DNA of 28,188 nucleotides from an uncultured Acetobacter sp. GTDB taxonomy: Bacteria; Pseudomonadota; Alphaproteobacteria; Acetobacterales; Acetobacteraceae. The position numbers and the translations under genes were made by a program. The notes under the pieces were generated by a model that saw only the letters and a program-made list of their open reading frames with translations, did no database searches and was not told the DNA's origin. The stretch is from NCBI GenBank assembly GCA_937900755.1, contig CALCDN010000215.1, forward strand, positions 1 to 28,188, read 5' to 3'. Positions 1 through 7,392 of the stretch are shown in pieces. Position 1 is the stretch's first letter, and every line of letters begins with the position of its first letter.

Positions 1-115
1 GAGCAAGGGAAAAGAGACAGCGGGCCCCACCCCTGCCTCTGTGCCATATGGTACGCCCATAGCTCTGGACCGGCGCGTTTTTCACACGCCCTGCTTTACA
101 CGACGGAGTTATGTC

Positions 116-724
116 ATGGCTTTTGAACTGCCAACCCTCCCCTACGCCCCCAATGCCCTGGCCGCCCGTGGCATGTGCCAGGAAACGCTTGAGTTCCACC
201 ACGGCAAGCACCACCTGGCCTATGTGAACACCCTGAACACGCTGCTGGAAGGCAAGCCCGAGCTCGCTGGCAAGTCTTTGGAAGAGATCATTCTCGCAGC
301 CCACGGCAAGGCCGACCTGGGTGGCCTGTTCAACAATGCCGGCCAGCATTGGAACCACTCGTTCTTCTGGAACAGCCTGTCCACCTCCGGTGGCGCCATG
401 CCTGAAAAGCTGGGGGCAAAAATTGCCGCCGACTTTGGCAGCATCGACACCTTCAAGGACGAATTCCGCAAGGCCGCCATCTCCCAGTTCGGGTCTGGCT
501 GGGCATGGCTGGTGCTGGGCAAGGATGGCAAGCTGGCCATTACCAAAACCCCCAACGGCACCAACCCGCTGGCCGAAGGCCAGGGCACGGCCCTGCTGAC
601 GGCGGATGTGTGGGAACACTCCTACTACCTGGACTTCCGCAACCGTCGCCCCGACTACATCACCAACTTCCTGGACAAGCTGGCAAACTACGAATTTGCC
701 GAAGCCCAGCTGAACGCGGCCTGA
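116..724 (+). CDS. sodB: Iron superoxide dismutase
   Basis: Converts superoxide to oxygen and hydrogen peroxide in the cytoplasm. The 202-residue protein has the Fe/Mn-SOD two-domain layout, an N-terminal helical hairpin and a C-terminal alpha/beta domain. All four metal ligands can be placed: His28 (FHHGKHH), His81 (WNHSFFW), Asp164 and His168 (DVWEHSYY). Gln77 in AGQHWNH occupies the position that holds the active-site glutamine in iron-type enzymes, so iron is favoured over manganese. I chose the ATG at 116 because GGAG lies at 105-108, seven bases upstream, and the protein then begins MAFELP, as family members do. The reading frame is open further upstream to 41, but those residues do not look like SOD. 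An ATG at 111 is in another frame. The gene is probably monocistronic, since a strong terminator follows within 35 bases. Confidence 0.96.
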   Translation: MAFELPTLPYAPNALAARGMCQETLEFHHGKHHLAYVNTLNTLLEGKPELAGKSLEEIILAAHGKADLGGLFNNAGQHWNHSFFWNSLSTSGGAMPEKLGAKIAADFGSIDTFKDEFRKAAISQFGSGWAWLVLGKDGKLAITKTPNGTNPLAEGQGTALLTADVWEHSYYLDFRNRRPDYITNFLDKLANYEFAEAQLNAA

Positions 725-755
725 ATGTAAGGCCCCGACCCTTCCGGTCTGGCGC

Positions 756-791
756 AAAAAGGCGGAGCTCCCCCGGGGCTTCGCCTTTTTT
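756..791 (+). terminator. Intrinsic terminator after sodB
   Basis: AAAAAGGCGGAGC (756-768) pairs with GCTTCGCCTTTTT (778-790) over 13 positions with one G-T wobble, and the right arm ends in a T tract. The flanking A and T runs also make it possible for the hairpin to work in both directions. Confidence 0.85.
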
Positions 792-836
792 CATATCGGC
801 CATTCCACGGCGTGTGCGGCTTATGCACACAGCCCC

Positions 837-868
837 CTTGACTGTCCTGTTCGCCCTTCCAATCTTAG
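837..868 (+). promoter_or_regulatory. Candidate heat-shock (RpoH/sigma-32) promoter of clpB
   Basis: CTTG at 837-840 is followed after 18 bases by CCAATCTTAG (859-868). The alphaproteobacterial RpoH consensus is CTTG-N17/18-CYTATNTNNG, so only the third base of the -10 element departs from it. The site lies about 95 bases before the clpB ATG, in the gap after the sodB terminator. A TTGACT (838-843) with a weak AATCTT 17 bases later would be a poor housekeeping alternative. The match is by eye. Confidence 0.5.
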
Positions 869-963
869 AACTGTCAACACGGCAGACCCTGCCCTCCGTT
901 GCCGCAAAGCGGGACGGGGCAAGGCCTTCAGTCGCCTAAGATTAAAGGGACAAGAGGGATATT

Positions 964-3579
964 ATGGATATTGCAAAATTTACCGAACGCTCACGCGGTT
1001 TTCTACAGGCGGCACAGACCATCGCCCTGCGTGACTTCAACCAGCAACTCACACCTGAACACCTGCTCAAGGCCATGCTCGACGATGAGGAAGGTGCCGC
1101 ATCGGCCCTGATCCGCGCCGCCGGTGGCAGCCCCGAGGGAGCGCGCGCAGCCAACGAACAGGCCCTGGCCAAACTGCCAAAGGTACAGGGCGGTGGCGCA
1201 GGCCAGCCAGCAGCAACCCCCGACCTGGTGCGCGCACTGGATTCCGCCGAGCAGATTGCACAAAAGGCAGGTGACAGCTTTGTCGCCCAGGACCGCCTGC
1301 TGGTGGCCCTGGCCGCAACAGACAGCCCGGCCGGGCAGGCGCTCAAGAACAATGGCGCCACCGCAGATGCGCTGGAAAAAGCCATAGCCACCATCCGCAA
1401 GGGACGCACCGTGACCAGCGAAAACGCTGAAGCCAATTTTGACGCGCTCAAAAAATATTCGCGTGACGTGACCGAAATTGCCCAGCAGGGCAAGCTGGAC
1501 CCGGTTATTGGCCGGGATGAGGAAATCCGCCGCGCCATTCAGGTTCTGGCCCGCCGCAGCAAAAACAACCCGGTGTTGATTGGCGAACCCGGCGTGGGCA
1601 AGACCGCCATTGTGGAAGGTCTGGCCCAGCGCATTGTCAACGGCGATGTGCCCGAAGCACTGAAGAATAAAAAGCTGCTCTCGCTCGACATGGGCGCACT
1701 GGTCGCTGGCGCCAAATACCGCGGTGAGTTTGAAGAACGCCTGAAGGCCGTGCTCAAGGAAATTGAGTCCGCCGAAGGGCAGGTCATCCTGTTCATTGAC
1801 GAAATGCATACCTTGGTGGGCGCGGGCCGGACCGATGGCGCAATGGACGCCTCCAACCTGATCAAGCCCGAACTGGCGCGCGGCACGCTGCACTGCATTG
1901 GCGCCACCACGCTGGACGAATACCGCAAGTATATTGAAAAGGATGCAGCCCTCGCCCGGCGCTTCCAGCCTGTTTACGTGGGTGAGCCTTCCGTGCCGGA
2001 CACCATTTCCATCCTGCGCGGGATCAAGGAAAAATACGAACTCCACCATGGCGTGCGCATTACCGACAGCGCGCTTGTAGCAGCGGCCACCCTGTCCAAC
2101 CGCTACATCACGGACCGCTTTTTGCCCGACAAGGCAATCGACCTGATAGACGAGGCCGCAAGCCGCCTGCGCATGCAGATCGACAGCAAGCCCGAAGAAC
2201 TGGACGAACTGGACCGCCGCATTATCCAGCTCAAGATCGAGCGTGAGGCCCTGCGCAAGGAAGACGACACCGCAAGCAAGGACCGGCTGGGCTCCGTTGA
2301 ACTTGAACTGGCTGACCTGGAGGAAAAATCCAACACGCTCAGTGCCGCATGGCACGCGGAAAAAGACCGTGTGAACGCGGTGCAGAAGTTGCAGGAACAG
2401 CTTGACCAGGCCCGCTCCGATGTGGAAGTGGCCCAGCGCAAGGGCGACCTGCAACGCGCCTCCGAGCTGATGTATGGCGTTATTCCCAACCTGCAAAGCC
2501 AGATTGCCAGCGCGCAGCAGACGGAGGAACAGGAAGCCAAAAGCGCCAACCTTGTCTGTGAAGCAGTAACCGACCAGGGCATTGCCTCCGTTGTCTCACG
2601 CTGGACGGGTGTGCCCGTGGACCGGATGCTCGAAGGCGAACGCGCCAAGCTCCTGCGCATGGAGGACGAGCTGCGCAAGTCCGTGGTGGGGCAGGAACCC
2701 GCCCTGCGCGCGGTGGCCAACGCCGTGCGCCGTGCCCGCGCGGGCTTGCAGGACCCCAACCGCCCGATTGGCTCGTTCCTGTTCCTCGGCCCGACGGGTG
2801 TGGGCAAAACGGAACTGACCAAGGCTCTGGCCCGCTTTTTGTTTGATGATGACAAGGCCCTGCTGCGCATTGACATGAGCGAGTTCATGGAAAAGCACGC
2901 AGTCGCCCGCCTGATAGGCGCCCCTCCGGGTTATGTCGGGTATGAGGAAGGCGGTGTGCTGACCGAGGCCGTGCGCCGCCGCCCCTACCAGGTCATCCTG
3001 TTTGACGAGGTGGAAAAGGCGCATGAGGATGTGTTCAACATTCTGCTGCAGGTGCTCGATGATGGCCGCCTGACCGATGGCCAGGGTCGCACGGTGGACT
3101 TCCGCAACACGCTGATCATCCTGACCAGCAACCTTGGCTCGGAATACCTGGCCAACCAGCCCGATGGCGACACACCCGCCATGGTGCAGGCACAGGTGAT
3201 GAAGGTGGTGCGCGAGCACTTCCGCCCCGAGTTCCTGAACCGGCTGGATGAGGTCATTCTCTTCTCACGCCTCCAGCGGGTGGATATGGCCAAGATTGTG
3301 GATATTCAGATCAGCCGCCTGCAACATCTGCTTGAGGACCGCAAGATCGGCCTGCACCTGGACACACTGGCCGAAACATGGCTGGCCAATGAAGGGTACG
3401 ACCCGGTCTACGGTGCGCGCCCCCTTAAAAGGGTGATCCAGCGGAGCCTGCAAAACCCGCTGGCCGGGCAGTTGCTCGAAGGCACGATCCATGATGGGGA
3501 AAGCGTGAACATTTCCGCCAATGGGGATGGCCTGCTGATTAACGGCAAGGCCGCAGCCGAACCCGAGCCTGTTTACTGA
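964..3579 (+). CDS. clpB: ClpB protein disaggregase (Hsp100 AAA+ ATPase)
   Basis: Hexameric cytoplasmic chaperone that pulls polypeptides out of aggregates together with DnaK/DnaJ/GrpE. The 871 residues match the family's usual length of about 860. In order they contain an N-terminal Clp repeat domain (about 1-145) and nucleotide-binding domain 1, with Walker A GEPGVGKT at 207-214 and Walker B Asp279/Glu280. Next is a charged coiled-coil middle domain (about 400-525), which separates ClpB from ClpA and ClpC. Nucleotide-binding domain 2 follows, with Walker A GPTGVGKT at 609-616 and Walker B Asp681/Glu682. There is no ClpP-docking tripeptide loop that I can recognise, as expected for a disaggregase. 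The start is an ATG preceded by a purine-rich AAGAGGGA. The gene is flanked by terminators and sits behind a heat-shock-like promoter, so it is probably an independent stress-induced unit. Confidence 0.98.
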   Translation: MDIAKFTERSRGFLQAAQTIALRDFNQQLTPEHLLKAMLDDEEGAASALIRAAGGSPEGARAANEQALAKLPKVQGGGAGQPAATPDLVRALDSAEQIAQKAGDSFVAQDRLLVALAATDSPAGQALKNNGATADALEKAIATIRKGRTVTSENAEANFDALKKYSRDVTEIAQQGKLDPVIGRDEEIRRAIQVLARRSKNNPVLIGEPGVGKTAIVEGLAQRIVNGDVPEALKNKKLLSLDMGALVAGAKYRGEFEERLKAVLKEIESAEGQVILFIDEMHTLVGAGRTDGAMDASNLIKPELARGTLHCIGATTLDEYRKYIEKDAALARRFQPVYVGEPSVPDTISILRGIKEKYELHHGVRITDSALVAAATLSNRYITDRFLPDKAIDLIDEAASRLRMQIDSKPEELDELDRRIIQLKIEREALRKEDDTASKDRLGSVELELADLEEKSNTLSAAWHAEKDRVNAVQKLQEQLDQARSDVEVAQRKGDLQRASELMYGVIPNLQSQIASAQQTEEQEAKSANLVCEAVTDQGIASVVSRWTGVPVDRMLEGERAKLLRMEDELRKSVVGQEPALRAVANAVRRARAGLQDPNRPIGSFLFLGPTGVGKTELTKALARFLFDDDKALLRIDMSEFMEKHAVARLIGAPPGYVGYEEGGVLTEAVRRRPYQVILFDEVEKAHEDVFNILLQVLDDGRLTDGQGRTVDFRNTLIILTSNLGSEYLANQPDGDTPAMVQAQVMKVVREHFRPEFLNRLDEVILFSRLQRVDMAKIVDIQISRLQHLLEDRKIGLHLDTLAETWLANEGYDPVYGARPLKRVIQRSLQNPLAGQLLEGTIHDGESVNISANGDGLLINGKAAAEPEPVY

Positions 3580-3613
3580 ACGAGGCCATCCGGCCCATAC
3601 CAACGGTGCATGA

Positions 3614-3646
3614 AAAAAACGGGAGGGCACGCGCCTTCCCGTTTTT
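3614..3646 (+). terminator. Intrinsic terminator after clpB
   Basis: AAAAAACGGGAGG pairs with CCTTCCCGTTTTTT (one wobble), with a short GC-rich loop and a T-rich tail at 3642-3654. It lies 35 bases after the clpB stop and just before the ribosome binding site of the NUDIX gene, so that gene is likely reached only by read-through or from its own promoter. Confidence 0.85.
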
Positions 3647-3672
3647 TATTTTTATGAAAAGGAGCAAAAAGC

Positions 3673-4305
3673 ATGTCCGAGCCAGAATGGCTTGTCTGGG
3701 CCAGAGAGGTGCAGGCCATTGCCCAAACCGGACTGACCTTTGCCAAGGACCCGTTTGACCGCGAACGCTACGAAATGCTGCGCACTCTGGCCGCCAAGGC
3801 CATGGCGCATGGGAGTGGCACCCCCATACAGCAGATTGAAAACCTGTTTGCCCGGCAGGCAGGCTACGCCACCCCCAAGCTGGAGGTCCGCACCGGTGTG
3901 TTTGACGCGCATAACCGCCTGCTCATGGTGCGCGAAGTGCTGGACCAGAACCGCTGGACCGTGCCCGGTGGCTGGGCGGACGTCAACCTGACGGCCTCCG
4001 AATCCGCTGCCAAGGAAGTGCGGGAAGAAACCGGCTACACGGTGCGGATCACCCGGCTGGCCATGGTGCTTGACCGGGCAAGGCAGGGGCATGAACCACC
4101 CGAAGCCTTTTCCATCACCAAGATGTTTTTTCTGGGAGAACTGACCGGGGGCGCACCTGCCACCAGCATTGAAACCAGCGAGATCGGCTTTTTTGCACGC
4201 AACGAAATCCCCCACGACCTCTCGACCGGGCGCATATCACGCGCCCAGATCGACCGGCTGTTCGCACACCATGCCGAACTGGGCCTGATGACGGAATTTG
4301 ACTGA
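3673..4305 (+). CDS. NUDIX hydrolase with N-terminal helical domain
   Basis: Probably hydrolyses a nucleoside diphosphate linked to another group (X), such as ADP-ribose, in the cytoplasm. The exact substrate cannot be read from sequence. The first 65 or so residues form a helical region resembling the N-terminal domain found in the YjhB-like 'X-linked nucleoside diphosphate' hydrolases. The NUDIX fold follows. The NUDIX box runs from Gly100 to Tyr122 and is slightly degenerate: Leu106 replaces the first glutamate and Lys114 replaces the arginine. The catalytic Mg-binding glutamates Glu115, Glu118 and Glu119 are retained (KEVREETGY), so activity is expected. The start has GGAG at 3661-3664, eight bases upstream of the ATG. 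The gene converges with hflX, with 31 bases between the stops and no clear terminator between them. Confidence 0.88.
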   Translation: MSEPEWLVWAREVQAIAQTGLTFAKDPFDRERYEMLRTLAAKAMAHGSGTPIQQIENLFARQAGYATPKLEVRTGVFDAHNRLLMVREVLDQNRWTVPGGWADVNLTASESAAKEVREETGYTVRITRLAMVLDRARQGHEPPEAFSITKMFFLGELTGGAPATSIETSEIGFFARNEIPHDLSTGRISRAQIDRLFAHHAELGLMTEFD

Positions 4306-4336
4306 CCGCCTTACTGAGCGCCCAGCCCGGCCAGAC

Positions 4337-5656
4337 TTAGGCCATCTGCGGGGTAATATGGCGGAACTGCCGCTCAAAGCGGGCCCGGTCCTCCGCCAGG
4401 AGGCGCACGGTAATGTCGGCCTCTTCCTCCCGGTCGAGGCGGTCAATCACCTCGCCGTGCTGGTATAGCCATGCCAGGGCCGCGCCATCGGCCAGTGGCA
4501 TGGTGTAGCGCACCATTTCCATGCCCGATGTAATCCGCTGGTCAATCCGGGCCAGAAGCCGGTCCAACCCATCGCCCGTAATGGCGGAAATGGCAACGCT
4601 TTCATCACCCTGCAAGGAAGCGGCCTGCTCGCCCAGCAGGTCAACCTTGTTCAGCACCTCAATCACACGGGTTGGCCAGTCCTGCTCCAGCATGTTGTCC
4701 TTGGCCATGCTGTGCAAAACACCCAGAACGTCCCTTTTCTGGGTTGCGCTGTCGGGGTGGGCTATGTCGCGCACATGCAGAATGATGTCGGCCTCGGCCA
4801 CCTCTTCAAGTGTCGCACGAAAGGCTGCGATCAGTTCGGTCGGCAGGTCGGAGATGAACCCCACCGTATCGGACAGAATGACCTGCCGCCCCGATGGCAG
4901 TTCAATGGCGCGCATGGTCGGGTCCAGCGTTGCGAACAACTGGTCCTGCGCATACACGGTAGCCCCGGTCAGGGCGTTGAACAGGGTGGACTTGCCCGCA
5001 TTGGTGTAGCCGACAAGGGCCACAACGGGGAATGGCACACGCTTGCGCGCCTGCCTGTGCAGGCCACGTGTGCGGCGCACCTGCTCCAGGTCTTTTTTGA
5101 GCCTGACAATGCGCTCGCCAATCATGCGGCGGTCGGCTTCAATCTGGGTTTCACCGGGACCGCCCAGAAAGCCAAAGCCACCACGCTGGCGTTCAAGATG
5201 GGTCCATAACCGCACTAGGCGCGAACGCTGATATTCCAGATGCGCCAGTTCGACCTGCAATGTGCCTTCGCGCGTGGCCGCGCGGGCGCCAAAAATATCC
5301 AGAATAAGGCCGGTTCGATCGATAACCTTGCACCCGAACTCGGTTTCCAGATTGCGCTGCTGGGCGGGGGTCAGTTTGGTGTCCACCACCAGCACGTCAA
5401 TATTGTCGGCCTTGACGGCTATTCTGAGGGAATCGATCTGCCCCTTGCCCAGCAACGTGGCCGAGCGGCGCATGCGCAGCAGAAGAACGGCCTTGCGGAC
5501 AATCACCAGACCAATGGAGGCGGTCAGGCCAACGGCTTCTTCCAGTCGGGCCTCGGCAGCCCTTACGTCCTGACCGTGGGCTGAACGCTCCCACGGCAAA
5601 ATAACGGCGGCACGAGTTGCAACCGTCTGTTTTTTCTCAGTAAAACTCGTCGCCAA
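4337..5656 (-). CDS. hflX: Ribosome-associated GTPase HflX
   Basis: Cytoplasmic GTPase that binds the 50S subunit and splits stalled or hibernating 70S ribosomes, often after heat stress. The 439 residues contain the HflX N-terminal domain with the GGPGETQIE segment near 165-173 and a helical linker. The G domain follows, with G1 GYTNAGKST (216-224), DTVGF (263-267) and NKVD (336-339). The start is a TTG at 5656, inside the end of hfq. AAGGAA at 5664-5669 sits seven bases before it, which supports this uncommon start. The gene overlaps hfq by 20 bases, so translation is probably coupled. hfq-hflX linkage is widespread in Proteobacteria. It is the last gene of the long leftward block. Confidence 0.95.
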   Translation of the reverse strand: MATSFTEKKQTVATRAAVILPWERSAHGQDVRAAEARLEEAVGLTASIGLVIVRKAVLLLRMRRSATLLGKGQIDSLRIAVKADNIDVLVVDTKLTPAQQRNLETEFGCKVIDRTGLILDIFGARAATREGTLQVELAHLEYQRSRLVRLWTHLERQRGGFGFLGGPGETQIEADRRMIGERIVRLKKDLEQVRRTRGLHRQARKRVPFPVVALVGYTNAGKSTLFNALTGATVYAQDQLFATLDPTMRAIELPSGRQVILSDTVGFISDLPTELIAAFRATLEEVAEADIILHVRDIAHPDSATQKRDVLGVLHSMAKDNMLEQDWPTRVIEVLNKVDLLGEQAASLQGDESVAISAITGDGLDRLLARIDQRITSGMEMVRYTMPLADGAALAWLYQHGEVIDRLDREEEADITVRLLAEDRARFERQFRHITPQMA

Positions 5657-5921
5657 GAGATGGTTCCTTGTCCGCCTTCGCGCCCGCTCCGGTGGGGTCT
5701 GCTATATCTACGGGGATACTGGGCATAACAGTGCTTATGGCATGTTTGTAAATAAGCTGGGTCTGCTCATCACGCCGCAGAAGCACCACCTGGTCGTCAA
5801 ACCACGTAATAAAACCCTGAAGCTTGACACCATTGACCAAAAATACGGTCACAGCCGCCCGGGAACGACGAATCTGGCCTAAAAATGCATCCTGCACATT
5901 ATGTGCACTCTCTTTTTCCAC
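5637..5921 (-). CDS. hfq: RNA chaperone Hfq
   Basis: Hexameric Sm-like protein that binds small RNAs and mRNAs and promotes their pairing. The 94 residues carry Sm1 (VTVFLVNGVKLQGFITWFDD) and Sm2 with the hallmark YKHAIST followed by VMP. The core is then followed by a short acidic, disordered tail ending in DEFY. The start is GTG at 5921 with a weak upstream GGG, so a slightly different start cannot be excluded, but the N-terminus has normal length for the family. It lies 79 bases after ntrX on the same strand and overlaps hflX. This ntrX-hfq-hflX arrangement is typical of Alphaproteobacteria, where Hfq also affects nitrogen control. Confidence 0.97.
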   Translation of the reverse strand: MEKESAHNVQDAFLGQIRRSRAAVTVFLVNGVKLQGFITWFDDQVVLLRRDEQTQLIYKHAISTVMPSIPVDIADPTGAGAKADKEPSLGDEFY

Positions 5922-6000
5922 TGTGTGCGACCCTATTCCATTTTCTTTTTTTCTTGGGAGCCAGACCTAACGCTTACCCTGACTCGCAACAACTCACTGA

Positions 6001-7392
6001 TCAGCCAGTGTTCCGCTCGTCCGATGTTACACCAAGCTGCTTGAGTTTGCGATGCAAAGCACTGCGCTCCATGCCTACAAACAGCGCAGTGCGGCTTATG
6101 TTCCCTCCAAAACGCAACAATTGCGCCTGAAGATACTGGGTTTCAAACAGGTCCCGCGCCTCACGCAGGGGCAGGCTCATAACATCGGTCGAGGCATCGA
6201 ACTTCAACAGCCCCGGAGCGTTCTCCCCAATGGTGGAAGGCAGCATGTCCGCACGGATCAGGTCCTGGCTGCTGCCGGGCTGCATGATCAGCACCCGCTC
6301 CATAAGGTTACGCAACTCGCGTACATTGCCCGGCCAGTCATACGCCTGCAAAACCGCCACCGCATCGGGCGAGAGATCGCGCGAGGGCAGGCCCGCCATT
6401 TCCGCCGCACGGTGGAGAAAAAGCGTGGCCAGCCCCGGAATATCGTCCCGCCGCTCCTTGAGCGCTGGCATGCGCAGCGGCACAACGGCCAGCCGGTAAT
6501 ACAAATCCTCGCGAAAGCGCCCCCCCACGATTTCGGCCTGGAGGTCGCGATTGGTGGTGGCCAGAACACGCACATCCACCTTGACGCGGGAGCCACCACC
6601 AAGGCGTTCGAATGTCTGGTCCTGCAAGGCACGGACAATCTTGCCCTGGGTCTCCAGCGGCATGTCCGCCACCTCGTCCAGCAGCAAGGTGCCGCCATGA
6701 GCACGTTCAAGCACACCGGTGCGGCGGCCAGCGCCATCCACCCCGCCTTCCAGCCCGAACAGTTCCTCCTCAAAGCGACCGGGGGCAAGGGTTGCGCAGT
6801 TGAGCGCCACAAAAGGCCCATCCGTCCGGCGGGAGCGGGCATGGATCATGCGTGCCGCCACCTCCTTGCCCGAACCCGGCCCACCGCTGATGAGCACGCG
6901 CGAGCCGGTGGGCGCCACTTTTTCTATCTGGTTGCGTATGGCCACGATCTGCGCACTGTTGCCATACAGGTCCGCATCCTGCCCGGCCCGAAGGCGCAGT
7001 TCCTCGTTTTCGCGCGCAAGGCGCGAGGCTTCCAGCGCGCGCCGGACAATAACCAGCAGCCGGTCAGCCTGAAACGGTTTTTCTATAAAGTCATAGGCGC
7101 CGTGCTGGAGTGCTGCCACCGCGGTTTCAATCGTGCCATGGCCCGAAATCATGACCACGGGCACGGAGGCTTCCTCCGCCTTCATGGCTTGCAGAATTTC
7201 CAGCCCGTCCATATCCGAACCCTGCAACCACACGTCCAGAATAACCAGAGACGGCCTGCGGAGCCGAAAAGCCGCCAGGGCCGCCTCCGAACTGGAGGCC
7301 ACGCGGGCCTCGTACCCCTCATCACACAGGATGCCTTCTATGAGCATCCGAATATCGGGTTCGTCATCAACGATCAGGATTTCATGCGCCAT
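6001..7392 (-). CDS. ntrX: NtrX response regulator (NtrC family, no GAFTGA motif)
   Basis: Output regulator of the NtrY/NtrX two-component system, which controls nitrogen metabolism, respiration or envelope traits in different Alphaproteobacteria. The 463 residues comprise a receiver domain with phospho-acceptor Asp53, an AAA+ domain with Walker A GGPGSGKE (170-177) and LLLDEVADMP near 237-245, and a FIS-type helix-turn-helix close to the C-terminus. Where sigma-54 activators carry GAFTGA, this protein reads ELFGLEGGVDGAGRRTG (210-226). That loss is usual for NtrX orthologues as far as I recall, and suggests it does not drive sigma-54. The gene overlaps the end of ntrY by 11 bases, so the pair is translationally coupled. 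Confidence 0.93.
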   Translation of the reverse strand: MAHEILIVDDEPDIRMLIEGILCDEGYEARVASSSEAALAAFRLRRPSLVILDVWLQGSDMDGLEILQAMKAEEASVPVVMISGHGTIETAVAALQHGAYDFIEKPFQADRLLVIVRRALEASRLARENEELRLRAGQDADLYGNSAQIVAIRNQIEKVAPTGSRVLISGGPGSGKEVAARMIHARSRRTDGPFVALNCATLAPGRFEEELFGLEGGVDGAGRRTGVLERAHGGTLLLDEVADMPLETQGKIVRALQDQTFERLGGGSRVKVDVRVLATTNRDLQAEIVGGRFREDLYYRLAVVPLRMPALKERRDDIPGLATLFLHRAAEMAGLPSRDLSPDAVAVLQAYDWPGNVRELRNLMERVLIMQPGSSQDLIRADMLPSTIGENAPGLLKFDASTDVMSLPLREARDLFETQYLQAQLLRFGGNISRTALFVGMERSALHRKLKQLGVTSDERNTG

